DNA from: Terrisporobacter mayombei
GTDB taxonomy: Bacteria; Bacillota; Clostridia; Peptostreptococcales; Peptostreptococcaceae
Length of the DNA stretch: 64,000 bases
Reading direction: 5' to 3'
Assembly (NCBI RefSeq): GCF_020748465.1
Contig: NZ_JAHZMP010000002.1
Span: 434,001 to 498,000, forward strand
A model generated the notes under the pieces. It was not told where the DNA came from and searched no databases. It saw nothing but the letters and a program-made list of their open reading frames with translations. The translations under genes and the position numbers were made by a program. Below are positions 17,956 through 26,870 of this stretch, in pieces; within the stretch, counting starts at the first letter, position 1; each line of letters begins with the position of its first letter.

Positions 17956-18087
17956 TTGTCTAAAGACTTATTTTATCCCGTTATGTTATTTTAGATGATT
18001 GTGGAAACACTCTAAATGCAATGTAAGTATTGAGTAAATGTTATAGTATAATAAATGTTGCAGTTATTATATAGTGGGAAAGATAAA

Positions 18088-18187
18088 TATAATATTTATA
18101 CAGGTCATACACACCCTCTTAAAGTCCTTGTAAGTGTCTATGAGCATGGCACTTATAACACAAGTCCTGATGTACTTTCTGCTTTGG
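18088..18187 (+). repeat. 100-bp direct repeat, left copy
   Basis: About 97 of 100 bases match 22805-22904 in the same orientation. Clear differences are CAGG/GAGG near the start and CCTTGT/CCTTTT. The two copies bracket 4.6 kb of decayed genes. Read on the minus strand it could encode a short peptide with a CYKCHAH motif, perhaps a mobile-gene remnant; I could not identify it. Confidence 0.9.
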
Positions 18188-18353
18188 CTACATCTCACCT
18201 GACCATTATTCATACTCTAATTCTTAGTTTTTTAATATCACTGCAAATAAATTCGTACTATCAAATTTAAATTTATTGGTGCATTTTTAAATTATGAAGG
18301 ATATATTCCTAGCATCACCTCAGTGAAATTTACTGAAGACTTAATTAAAAAAT

Positions 18354-18390
18354 AAAACCACTTAATTAAAAAATATAAGTGGTTTTTTTT
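18354..18390. terminator. Hairpin at 3' end of broken exported-protein gene
   Basis: AACCACTTA and TAAGTGGTT pair around an AT-rich loop; T-runs on both strands. Confidence 0.8.
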
Positions 18391-19053
18391 ATTAAGTTCT
18401 TTTAATAATTCTTTTGCATTATATAATTTTAGGTTTTCTATATTAAATCTATTTGATACAGAGTCAAAAGCTAACGGTATTAAATATTCCTTTCCAGATT
18501 TATCTAAAATATATATGGCGTCTATACTTTTACTTATAAATTTTAGTCTTTTTATTTCGATAGGATTTTGTATTTCGGATTCTTTTATAAAATTATGTAT
18601 GGCATTACTACCAGAAATAAATTGAACAAGATTTTCTGGAATATCTAATCCTATTTTTCCAATACTCCATGTCCCATTATCATTTCATACTATAGCAGAA
18701 TTAACTATATTACCATTTGAGTCATATAAACGAGCTTCCCATTGATAGTTATCCTCAACTAATAAATTTATAGCCTTTCCTTCACACATTGATTTTTCTA
18801 AATCATCACTTATAATGTATGTTTTATATGGTTCTCCTATTTTATCTTCTGATTCATTAAAGCTCCTAGTATTTCTAGTATTTTGAGAGTTGTATGCTAT
18901 TAGTACATCTTCTTTTTCTGAGGCTTGAGATATAGATTCTTGATCTAAAGTTAAATCAATATTATTTTCATCAAATCCATTTTAAATTATATAATGTCCA
19001 CCCATACCAATTATTACTAAACCTAATAGAGCTGCATATTTTATTTTTTTCAT
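18391..19053 (-). pseudogene. Broken exported protein, two internal stops
   Basis: The minus-strand frame opens at ATG 19051-19053 after AAAGGGG and stays aligned for 221 codons, but is cut by TAA (18982-18984), just after the hydrophobic signal, and TGA (18685-18687). Its own stop also seems lost in an A-run at the terminator. The product would be an N-terminal signal/anchor, a polar domain (residues about 30-110) and a C-terminal domain with YILDKSGKEYLIPLAF. It sits 21 bp downstream of the broken cysteine peptidase and may have been its operon partner. Family not recognised. Confidence 0.7.
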
Positions 19054-19074
19054 ATTGTACCCCTTTCAATTTTA

Positions 19075-19625
19075 TTATTTCCAGAATGCATGATTAGTCA
19101 TCCCAAAAGTATTAATTAAGTAAGAATAACTTGCACTATGTCCTTTACCTGTTGCAGGATCATTATAAAGAACCATAGATCCAGATTCATTGTACCCTTT
19201 AAGAGTAATAGCATGTGCTTGTTTACTTAAAGAAACAACCATCGGACAATTTTATTTATTTGATATTTTATAGCTGTATAGCTTGGTGCTGGTAACTTAT
19301 AACTGCCTGCTTTTCCTGTTATATATTTCACACCTTTTACAACATCTACAACTGTCCCCCTCGCTGATATACTATCTCCATTTACTGAAGATCCCTTAAT
19401 GTATTGTAGAATAGATTTCTCATAGTTAGTTGTGTTTCCCTTAAAATATGCACTAGTCATTGAAGAAGATGATGCCCAACAAGTATTATTCCATTTTTGA
19501 GCTTGTTGAGGTACGGATAACGTTTTATTAGCAGCATTACTAGTCACAAAAGATGCTACTATACAAATGATTGATACAAGTATCATTGCAGAAATTTTAT
19601 AAAATTTCATTAAAAATTTCCCCAT
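19075..19625 (-). pseudogene. Frameshifted secreted papain-like cysteine peptidase
   Basis: The N-terminal frame gives a signal peptide (about residues 1-32, ending SNAA) and the active-site region VPQQAQKWNNTCWASSSSM, with oxyanion Gln and catalytic Cys. It stops early after IVRWLFL. Adding one A in the short A-run near 19243 restores SKQAHAITLKGY (catalytic His), LYNDP (Asn/Asp) and a normal end at 19075, giving 183 residues. The family is the papain-like/C39-type peptidases exported by Firmicutes. A one-base error in the assembly could also explain it. Confidence 0.8.
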
Positions 19626-19744
19626 TTTAAATAATTTTTAATGTGTAAATATATAATTCAAAGCTTTGTAAAAATAAATCTTATTTAGTTATCCCTCACT
19701 CGTTCTTCTCTTAATGCTCCTAAATTTAAGCAATAAAAAGGCAC

Positions 19745-19879
19745 CTAATTAATAAGTGCTATAAAAAAAGCTAATACTATTCCAAATACTGCTCCAGTAA
19801 TAATTACTGTCATTGACTTTAAAAAATTTCTTATAAATTCATGTAAAATAATAATCAAATCTGACATAAATACTGACAT
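19745..19879 (-). CDS. Possible 44-residue membrane peptide
   Basis: Polar, amphipathic head (HEFIRNFLKS) and one strong membrane helix with a Gly-rich face (VIITGAVFGIVLAFF). It resembles type I toxin or holin-like peptides in shape. There is no clear ribosome site, and only a weak hairpin follows, so the call is tentative. Located in the decayed island. Confidence 0.25.
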   Translation of the reverse strand: MSVFMSDLIIILHEFIRNFLKSMTVIITGAVFGIVLAFFIALIN

Positions 19880-19927
19880 ATGTATATATCAGTTTAATGT
19901 AATTCAGTAATATACTAATTCTTTATC

Positions 19928-19960
19928 AAAAAAGCCATGAAACACTTTCTTACATGGCTC
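19928..19960 (-). terminator. Terminator hairpin
   Basis: On the minus strand GAGCCATG pairs with CATGGCTTTTTT. No intact gene lies directly upstream. Confidence 0.7.
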
Positions 19961-19984
19961 AAAAATTTCAAAATAAGTATGTAT

Positions 19985-20040
19985 AAATCCTCCCACTGAT
20001 GCATCCATAATAACAGGAAGATTATATTGTAGGAGGATTT
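19985..20040. repeat. Inverted repeat that hides a ribosome site
   Basis: AAATCCTCC (19985-19993) and GGAGGATTT (20032-20040) are perfect inverted arms. On the plus strand the right arm is a Shine-Dalgarno site 5 bases before a six-codon ORF. The surrounding 19626-20406 has no intact large gene, only hairpins and small frames. Confidence 0.5.
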
Positions 20041-20050
20041 CCATGCAAAG

Positions 20051-20078
20051 AAAAAGAGAGTAAAAACCTCTCTTTTTT
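20051..20078. terminator. Bidirectional hairpin terminator
   Basis: AAAGAGAG and CTCTCTTT pair; T-runs on both strands. Confidence 0.7.
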
Positions 20079-20114
20079 AATAGTCATCTTTTATAAAAAA
20101 CACCAAACTACTTC

Positions 20115-20142
20115 AATTAGTTCGTTAGGATACGAACTAATT
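20115..20142. promoter_or_regulatory. Perfect 10-bp palindrome, MarR-like operator
   Basis: AATTAGTTCG and CGAACTAATT are separated by 8 bases. This resembles operators of MarR-family repressors, but no such regulator is in the window. Confidence 0.4.
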
Positions 20143-20197
20143 AAAAGTTAATATAATATATATACTTGACAACAGATATATTATATTAGAAATTTTC

Positions 20198-20234
20198 AAA
20201 AATATAGTGTAATCATTGGAAACACTATATTTTT
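20198..20234. terminator. Perfect 13-bp bidirectional terminator
   Basis: AAAAATATAGTGT pairs with ACACTATATTTTT around 11 bases. Confidence 0.8.
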
Positions 20235-20406
20235 AAACCCTTTTTAATTCCATAATAGTTCATATTAACATATGTATTTTTTTTATTAAAGACTTTTTTT
20301 AATAATACTTTACTGCTACCATTTATGATATATCTTAACTTAGAAATTAAATGTTAGATATATTAGGGGTGTTAACAATAAAAAAATTACAAGGGGAAGA
20401 ACAAAT

Positions 20407-21441
20407 ATGAAAATGAAAGGTAAAATCATTCCGCTGATACTTTTTTCAGCATTTATCTTAACCAGTACTTTCAATGTATCATTTGCAAATCAAGCTAGTT
20501 CAAATGGATATGATCCATTTTCAAAAAATGCAGAATTACTAGAAGTAAATGAGTGGAACCAGTATGAAAATTCAGAGGAATTATGTAAAACTAATAGTAT
20601 GCAAAAAAATAAAGAACAAACTATTTCTGAAGTTGAAGATAAGTTAGGTGATAATATAATTTTGCATAATAATGGTGATCCAATAAAAACAAATATATTT
20701 GAAAGAAAAGATGGCAATGAACTTTTTGCTATTGCTCTAAACAATATAAATGGAATTGAACAAAAAACTTATTATATCAAAAATATTGATAATATCGATA
20801 TGAAATCTTTGTTAAATGATATAGATACTCAAGAAGAAGTTAATGCTACTGTAGAAAATAACATTCCTATGGCCCGTCCAGCTGTTGAAAATTATAAATG
20901 GGACTTTTATGCAACTGGTAAAGATGGAGTAAAAAGACAACAGGGAAGTTTAGCAACATCAATTTCATTTACGAGAAGATCAAAAAGTACTTCAATAAAT
21001 GGTGTTAAGGGTTCTGTATGGGATATTGATTCATCTTCACAGTTATTATCTCGTTCGAATGGTTTTATAGATAACCATGTTACAAGAATAGATGTAGATC
21101 AGCCAAATCAAACGTTATACAGTTGGGGACCTTATGATTCAGGAAAAACAACAGCAACTGTTTCATTAAATGGATTGGTAAATCCGAAAGAATGGTCGTT
21201 CCCAGTAGATGGATTCTCTGTTAATGATGATTCTAAAAAAGGATCAAAATGCGGAAGATGGATATATAAGGCACATATATCTACGACTCCTAAAAAAATG
21301 AATACAAGACCTGGTGTAAGAGTAACAAATACAAAAGGTAAATTGGTAACTAAATTAAGTCAAACAGCTAAAATAGCAACTCCATATGCAATAAGTAATC
21401 ATTCAACAGGGGTTATAACGATTTATACTCCAGATAGATAG
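20407..21441 (+). CDS. Secreted protein of unknown function
   Basis: 344 residues with a clear signal peptide (lysines, hydrophobic core, probable cleavage after SFA at residue 27). Residues 28-155 are polar and helical; residues 160-344 are beta-rich with many Ser/Thr (WDFYATGKDGVKRQQGS, WGPYDSGKTTATVSLNG). There is one Cys pair candidate only. It is followed 11 bp later by a lipoprotein gene, so the two form an operon. The C-terminal half looks like a folded extracellular beta domain. Family not recognised. It lies in the island with the broken peptidase. Confidence 0.7.
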   Translation: MKMKGKIIPLILFSAFILTSTFNVSFANQASSNGYDPFSKNAELLEVNEWNQYENSEELCKTNSMQKNKEQTISEVEDKLGDNIILHNNGDPIKTNIFERKDGNELFAIALNNINGIEQKTYYIKNIDNIDMKSLLNDIDTQEEVNATVENNIPMARPAVENYKWDFYATGKDGVKRQQGSLATSISFTRRSKSTSINGVKGSVWDIDSSSQLLSRSNGFIDNHVTRIDVDQPNQTLYSWGPYDSGKTTATVSLNGLVNPKEWSFPVDGFSVNDDSKKGSKCGRWIYKAHISTTPKKMNTRPGVRVTNTKGKLVTKLSQTAKIATPYAISNHSTGVITIYTPDR

Positions 21442-21452
21442 GGGGATTTTTT

Positions 21453-21917
21453 ATGAAGAAAAATATAATAAAAAAAATACTACCATTAAGTTTACTTTTA
21501 TTAATATTAGTTGCTTGTAATAAAAATGAATTAAAGGATTCTAATATTAAAAATGAAGAAGAAAAGTCTAATAAAATTATATCATTAGAAAAAGACCTAG
21601 AATTTCCAAATGATTCGTCAAAAAATTGTATAAATTATTATGATGAAGTAGTCAAAGAAACAAAGGATATGGGAAATAAATATGAATTTGATATAAATTT
21701 AGATGAAAACAAAATGATAATGATAAAGAACTTATCAAAAGAATTTATTTCAGTTGAAATAGAAGATCCAAATGGAACTACATATGATAATTCAAATCAA
21801 AAATCTAAAAGTGAATATAATTTTGATTTTGTATCCCAAAAAGGTTTATATAAAGTAAAAATCAATTTATCTGATAGTAAAAAAAGTAAGTTCGATTTGT
21901 ATGTAGTGAATAAGTAA
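21453..21917 (+). CDS. Small lipoprotein with pre-peptidase-like C-terminal domain
   Basis: 154 residues. The lipobox LVAC puts the lipidated Cys at 22. After a charged linker, residues about 70-154 form a beta-sandwich pattern (KYEFDINLDENKMIMIKN ... GLYKVKINLSDSKKSKFDLYV), similar to PPC-type extracellular domains. RBS GGGGG 8 bases upstream. Operon with the secreted protein upstream. Likely anchors or assists it; this is inference. Confidence 0.65.
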   Translation: MKKNIIKKILPLSLLLLILVACNKNELKDSNIKNEEEKSNKIISLEKDLEFPNDSSKNCINYYDEVVKETKDMGNKYEFDINLDENKMIMIKNLSKEFISVEIEDPNGTTYDNSNQKSKSEYNFDFVSQKGLYKVKINLSDSKKSKFDLYVVNK

Positions 21918-21931
21918 AATAGTATCATTTA

Positions 21932-21966
21932 GAAAAGCTCTCTAGAAATAGAGTGCTTTTTTATTT
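21932..21966 (+). terminator. Terminator after lipoprotein
   Basis: AAAAGC.CTCTA pairs with TAGAG.GCTTTTTT, GAAA loop. Confidence 0.85.
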
Positions 21967-22194
21967 TTCAAACACAATCACAGATATGACAATAATAACT
22001 AAACTAGCATCCTTGCTTTGTAGGAGAATAACAAAAATGTACTTAAATTTTTATTGTTTTAAGTTATTATTTTTAATATCTTTTCCGTTTAATTTGTATA
22101 TTTACTTTTGAAAAATATAGTATTTTTTAGTATTCTAATTTCGTTTTTATTTTTGAAATAAGTTTTGAGTGAGTGAAAAACTTACAAGGCTTTA

Positions 22195-22400
22195 AATTTT
22201 CAAAACTTGCTTTTGAAAAAAAAAGAGCATAAGGAGTTTTTGTCCCCATATGCGATAGGGAACTAGGCAAAGCCTAGTAATACTCTCATTCAAATCCAAA
22301 AAAAAGTGGTCCCCCTAATTTTAAAAATCCCACCAAAACTACCACCTGTTTTGCCACCAATCTGCCACCAAAAAACTGCTCTTTTGCCACCCAAATTTAG
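22195..22400. other. Possible transfer-origin remnant with CCACC repeats
   Basis: Within very AT-rich DNA sits a stretch with five CCACC/CCACCA motifs (22329-22392), CCCC runs, and the hairpin ACTAGGC-AAA-GCCTAGT (22262-22278). It lies just downstream, on the minus strand, of a short C-terminal gene remnant. Such clustered repeats and a GC-rich hairpin occur near oriT sites of mobilisable elements. No relaxase gene is present, so this is a guess. Confidence 0.3.
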
Positions 22401-22441
22401 ACTCTAAAATCGCTTCTTTTTTGAGTTACTTTTGATATTGT

Positions 22442-22603
22442 TTATCTCAATTCTTTTATTATTTCTATATCTTTTTCTATTAAATCATTTAGTATTGTGA
22501 TAGTATTTTTTTCTTTTACTGTCGCATTCTTCTTCGCTTTCTTTAGTTCCTCATTCAAGCTACATACGAATTTTGACGGATGTGTTTTTGGGTTATTAGG
22601 TTG
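22442..22603 (-). pseudogene. C-terminal remnant of an unknown gene
   Basis: An open minus-strand frame of 53 codons with a convincing helical protein pattern (NEELKKAKKNATVKEKN then LIEKDIEIIKELR and stop). It has no start or ribosome site and is preceded by an in-frame stop. Probably the tail of a recombinase or mobilisation protein. The overlapping plus-strand ORF is Phe/Ser-rich and rejected. The rest of 21967-22986 has no gene. Confidence 0.4.
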
Positions 22604-22804
22604 TTATTTTAATTCAATATTTATCAGCATATTCTTAATGCTTTTGTTCTTAATAAGATCTATGTTTCAAGACCTTATTAATCACAACATACCACAGTAT
22701 AAAGTATATCAGACTCTCATTACCCCAAGTTTAAATACATCATAACACCCAATGCCTTGAGGGTTTCACTAAGACAGGAATAATCTCCTTGCTAACCCAA
22801 CCAG

Positions 22805-22904
22805 TATAATATTTATAGAGGTCATACACACCCTCTTAAAGTCCTTTTAAGTGTCTATGAGCATGGCACTTATAACACAAGTCCTGATGTACTTTCTGCT
22901 TTGG
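22805..22904 (+). repeat. 100-bp direct repeat, right copy
   Basis: Matches 18088-18187 (see there). Bases outside both ends differ between copies, so the boundaries are sharp. Confidence 0.9.
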
Positions 22905-22986
22905 TGAACATACATTAAATTAGGATTTTTCATATAATCAAATTGACAAATATTTAATATTATAAATACTTCAAGGAGGATATAGT

Positions 22987-23187
22987 ATGAGAAAGTGTTT
23001 AAGATGTGATGAAGTTATGGTTGAAGATTATATATTAAAGACTGGAAATTTAACATCATGGGCATCAGTAGTGCTTGGAAAAGGAAGTGGAGTTTTTTCG
23101 GGTACAAAGGGTAAGGTAAAGGCTAGTGTTTGTCCAAATTGTGGTGAAATTTCAATAATTATTGATGAATTAGAAAAAGTTAAGTAA
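22987..23187 (+). CDS. Small zinc-ribbon protein (DUF6487/PF20097-like)
   Basis: 66 residues with CLRCDEVM at the start and CPNCGEIS near the end, four cysteines for one zinc ribbon. The Gly-rich middle (VVLGKGSGVFSGTKGK) fits the short family that NCBI often labels nucleic-acid-binding. AAGGAGG is 8 bases before ATG. Monocistronic with its own terminator. Function unknown. Confidence 0.75.
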   Translation: MRKCLRCDEVMVEDYILKTGNLTSWASVVLGKGSGVFSGTKGKVKASVCPNCGEISIIIDELEKVK

Positions 23188-23280
23188 TAAATGATTTTGA
23201 TAAAATACGAATGATAGAAAATAGATAAATTTCCACTTTATAATCAGGTTTAATTTATTAATGTTAAAATAATACGAAAT

Positions 23281-23311
23281 AAAAATCCAATAGTTTGCCA
23301 TTGGATTTTTT
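23281..23311 (+). terminator. Terminator after zinc-ribbon protein
   Basis: AAAATCCAAT pairs with ATTGGATTTT. Region 23312-23600 holds only the promoter below. Confidence 0.9.
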
Positions 23312-23431
23312 AGATTGCTTTTTAATGAATCATGAATATGTTATATTAGTGATCGACAAATATCTAGTGACGTAATATTCCTAATTTATTTATATTAATA
23401 TATTTACCTATATTATTTTGTTATATTATTG

Positions 23432-23459
23432 TTGACTTATAAATAATTGGTGCTACAAT
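23432..23459 (+). promoter_or_regulatory. Promoter of aminopeptidase gene
   Basis: TTGACT (23432-23437), 16-bp spacer, TACAAT (23454-23459). The leader to the start codon would be about 140 nt. Confidence 0.5.
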
Positions 23460-23607
23460 TTAATTGCTATAATGCAATATGGTATTAGTTGATTCTTTTA
23501 ATGCATTTCTTAACTTATAAAGATATACAAATTGAAAGTTACATTTAAGAAAAAACTATATGATTTAGTAGAAGACAATAAAAATAAAAAAGAAGAGGGT
23601 ATATGAG

Positions 23608-25395
23608 ATGAATATAGTAGAAAGAATTGAAAACTTACGTAAAGTTATGCAAGAAAAAAACATTGATGCTTACATAGTACCTACTGCTGATTTTCACCAA
23701 AGTGAATATGTGGGAGAGTATTTTAAATCTAGAAAATTCATCACTGGATTTTCAGGATCTGCTGGTACTGCAATTATAACAAAGACTGAGGGTCGTCTTT
23801 GGGTCGATGGAAGATATTTCATACAAGCTGCTAAGCAACTTGAAGGAACTACAGTTGAGTTAATGAGAATGGGTGAACCAGAAGTTCCAACTATAGAGGA
23901 ATATTTAAAAGAAACATTAAAATCTGGAGAAACACTAGGTTTTGATGGACGTGTAGTATCAGTAGGAGAAGGTCAAGAATATGAAAAAATCGCAAAAGCA
24001 AATCTTGCAAAAGTTGATTATAATGAAGATCTTATAAGCGAAATTTGGAATGATAGACCAATGCTTTCAAAAGAACCAGCATTTGCATTGGACATTAAAT
24101 ATACAGGTGAATCAACAGCAGACAAATTAAAAAGAATTAGAGAAGAAATGGATAAAGCAGGGGCATCTATTCATGTTCTTACAACTTTAGATGATATATG
24201 TTGGACATTAAATATTAGAGGAAATGATATTGAGTTCTTCCCACTAGTTCTTGCATATGCAATAATTACTAAAAATACTGTAGAGTTATACATTGATGAA
24301 AACAAACTAGATGATGAGATGAAATCAAATTTTGCTAAAGATTCTGTTGTACTTCATCCATACAATGATGTATATGAAGATGCGAGAAAAATTGGAGAAA
24401 ATGAAGTTGTACTTCTTGATCCATCAAAAGTAAACTATGCTCTTTATAACAATATTCCATCAAATGTATTAAAAGTAGAGAAAAGAAACCCAGAGATTTT
24501 ATTTAAAGCTATTAAAAATCCAGTAGAGATTGAAAATATAAAAAAAGCACAAATTAAAGACAGTGTTGCACATGTAAGATTTATGAAATGGTTAAAAGAA
24601 AATGTGGCAAAAACTAAAATTACTGAAATTAGTGCATCTGAAAAATTAGACCAACTTCGTGGTGAAATGGGTAACTTTATACGCCCAAGTTTTGAACCAA
24701 TATCTTCTTTTGGAGAGCATGGTGCAATAGTTCATTATGTATCAACTCCAGAAACTGATATTGAATTCAAAGAAGGAAGCTTATACCTATCAGATACAGG
24801 TGCAGGTTTTTATGAAGGGTCTACTGATATAACAAGAACTTTCGCTCTTGGGGAAATTTCACAGGAAATGAAAGATAACTTTACACTAGTTGCAATCAGT
24901 AATATGCAGCTTGGAAGTGCTAAATTCTTAGAAGGATGCACAGGTATGACATTGGATATGCTTGCAAGAAAGCCATTCTGGGATAGAGATATGAACTTCA
25001 ATCATGGTACAGGTCATGGTGTGGGCTATCTTTTAAATATTCATGAGGGTCCAGCAGGTTTCCGTTGGCAATACCGCAAAGGAGAAATAGAACCATTCCA
25101 TGCAGGTATGATTATAACAAATGAACCAGGTATTTATATTGAAGGTTCTCATGGTATACGTTTAGAAAATGAGTTACTTTGCAAAAAAGGTACTGAGAAT
25201 GCATACGGACAATTTATGTATTTTGAAGCAATAACATTTATTCCAATGGATTTAGACGCAATTAATCCAGATATAATGACAGCTGAGGACAAAAAACTAT
25301 TAAACAATTACCATAAAGAAGTATTTGATAAAATATCACCATTCTTAAATGAAGAAGAGACTGAGTGGTTAAAAAAATATACAAGAGAAATCTAA
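23608..25395 (+). CDS. Xaa-Pro aminopeptidase (M24B, aminopeptidase P)
   Basis: 595 residues, the long three-domain form: creatinase-type N domain (about 5-135), middle creatinase domain (about 155-300) and pita-bread catalytic domain (about 310-540). Metal ligands are visible in LSDTGAGFYEGSTDITRT (two Asp), in the HGTGHGVG His, in NEPGIYIEGSHG (Glu) and in YFEAITFIP (Glu). It removes the N-terminal residue from peptides with proline second, useful for amino-acid fermentation. GAGGG precedes ATG 23608. Monocistronic. Confidence 0.95.
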   Translation: MNIVERIENLRKVMQEKNIDAYIVPTADFHQSEYVGEYFKSRKFITGFSGSAGTAIITKTEGRLWVDGRYFIQAAKQLEGTTVELMRMGEPEVPTIEEYLKETLKSGETLGFDGRVVSVGEGQEYEKIAKANLAKVDYNEDLISEIWNDRPMLSKEPAFALDIKYTGESTADKLKRIREEMDKAGASIHVLTTLDDICWTLNIRGNDIEFFPLVLAYAIITKNTVELYIDENKLDDEMKSNFAKDSVVLHPYNDVYEDARKIGENEVVLLDPSKVNYALYNNIPSNVLKVEKRNPEILFKAIKNPVEIENIKKAQIKDSVAHVRFMKWLKENVAKTKITEISASEKLDQLRGEMGNFIRPSFEPISSFGEHGAIVHYVSTPETDIEFKEGSLYLSDTGAGFYEGSTDITRTFALGEISQEMKDNFTLVAISNMQLGSAKFLEGCTGMTLDMLARKPFWDRDMNFNHGTGHGVGYLLNIHEGPAGFRWQYRKGEIEPFHAGMIITNEPGIYIEGSHGIRLENELLCKKGTENAYGQFMYFEAITFIPMDLDAINPDIMTAEDKKLLNNYHKEVFDKISPFLNEEETEWLKKYTREI

Positions 25396-25400
25396 TAAAT

Positions 25401-25443
25401 AAATACACTTTTCGGTGATCTATCGCTGGAAAGTGTATTTTTT
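25401..25443 (+). terminator. Terminator after aminopeptidase
   Basis: AAATACACTTT pairs with AAAGTGTATTT, then T-run. Confidence 0.9.
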
Positions 25444-25471
25444 AATTTATCCATAGTCTAATGCTATTATT

Positions 25472-25852
25472 ATGAAAAAATATCAAGCACTTATTTATCC
25501 TGCTTTTACAATGTCAGAAAAAGAAGTTGAATATTATAAATGGGATATCAATGAGTATGAAATTAACAAAGATAAAGAAATTATAGAAAATATGGTATGT
25601 GGTCTTAAAGATTCTAATGACATGCTTGTGGGAGCTTATTTACAAAATCCAGCTTATTGTGAAGATAGATATGTATCCCCACGTTTAATAGATGATTTAA
25701 GTGGATTGCCAAAAACATTAGTAGTAGTTGCTGAATATGACTTCTTAAGAATACAAGGTGAAGCTTATGCTAAGAAACTAGTACAAAGTAATGTGATATG
25801 TGCTTACACCAAAATAAAAGATTTCAAATTAAGAACAACAGAGTCTATGTAA
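25472..25852 (+). pseudogene. Alpha/beta-hydrolase fragment (HSL-like C-terminal part)
   Basis: 126 codons without ribosome site, starting only 29 bp after a terminator. RYVSPRLIDDLSGLPKTLVV then AEYDFLRIQGEAYAKKL matches the acid-residue region of abhydrolase_3 lipases/esterases. The HGGG oxyanion loop, the GxSxG nucleophile and the catalytic His segment are missing. It is a decayed piece of a gene related in type to 57419-58387. Not expected to be active. Confidence 0.75.
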
Positions 25853-26036
25853 ACGGTAATAAATAAGTTAAAAGAATGCTATAAGAAAAAATAAGTACGT
25901 AATTGTTATAAATTGTGAAGTTGAGAGGGAAATATGATTATATTTGGTCTAGAGATTAATTATTTTTACTTTACAAATATAGGTAAATTTATTATTATGT
26001 AATTTGAATAAAGTTTAAATAAATAGGAGGGAATTT

Positions 26037-26627
26037 ATGAATACTTTAAAAGGAACAAAAACAGCTGAGAACTTAATGAAATCTTTTGCAGGAGAATGTC
26101 AAGCAAGAACAAGATACACATATTATGCAAGTATAGCTAAAAAACAAGGATATGTACAAATATCAAATATATTTATGGAAACTGCAGAGCAAGAAAAAGA
26201 GCATGCTAAGAAATTCTACAAATACTTAAAAGAAGATTTTGTAAATGATGAAATGATAGAAATAAATGCAGCATATACAGTATCATTCCATGAAGATACT
26301 ATGAAAAACTTAAAAGCAGCAGCTGCTGGTGAAAATGAAGAATGGACAGAGTTATATCCTGAGTTTGCAAAAATAGCAAGAGAAGAGGGGTTTGAAGCTA
26401 TAGCTATAACTTTTGAAAGAATAAGTGAAGTAGAAAAAAGACATGAAGCTAGATATAATAAATTAGCTAAGAACATAGAAGAAGGAAGAGTATTTAAAAA
26501 AGACGAGAAAGTATTATGGAAGTGTTTAAATTGTGGACATATACATGAAGGTGAAGAAGCTCCTAAAGTATGTCCAACATGTGTACACCCACAAGGATAC
26601 TTTGAAGTATTTGTTGAAACATATTAA
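26037..26627 (+). CDS. rbr: Rubrerythrin
   Basis: 196 residues: an N-terminal four-helix ferritin-like domain with the di-iron ligands in KSFAGECQARTRY, ETAEQEKEHAKKF and ISEVEKRHEARY, and a C-terminal rubredoxin domain with CLNCGHIHEG and CPTCVHPQG. It reduces hydrogen peroxide with electrons passed by rubredoxin and protects anaerobes from air. ATG follows AGGAGGG. Its codon use suggests high expression. The reverse-order paralogue is at 62026-62568. Confidence 0.97.
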   Translation: MNTLKGTKTAENLMKSFAGECQARTRYTYYASIAKKQGYVQISNIFMETAEQEKEHAKKFYKYLKEDFVNDEMIEINAAYTVSFHEDTMKNLKAAAAGENEEWTELYPEFAKIAREEGFEAIAITFERISEVEKRHEARYNKLAKNIEEGRVFKKDEKVLWKCLNCGHIHEGEEAPKVCPTCVHPQGYFEVFVETY

Positions 26628-26634
26628 TATATAC

Positions 26635-26672
26635 AATAAGCTATCTATAAAATAAGATAGCTTATTTATTTT
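26635..26672 (+). terminator. Terminator after rubrerythrin
   Basis: AATAAGCTATCT pairs with AGATAGCTTATT. Confidence 0.9.
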
Positions 26673-26870
26673 ATAGCATTTTGTTGAAAATACATTAGAA
26701 GATTTATATTAATTAGTAAAAAATAAGTAAATAGTAGTATATGTTAGGAGCTATCTTAAGATAATTAATATTAATTAGGTAAATAATCTAATATAAGATT
26801 ATATTTTAATATCATTATGTAATCTTTAACTATAAAATATACTCTAAATTTATAAAAGGAGGGAACATAC

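Noticed and set aside
18055..18270. 71-residue plus-strand ORF over the left repeat
   Set aside because: No ribosome site, codes across a noncoding direct repeat, and the second copy does not keep the frame.
22497..22745. 82-residue Phe/Ser-rich plus-strand ORF
   Set aside because: Composition is that of an antisense shadow; the minus strand shows a better protein-like frame.
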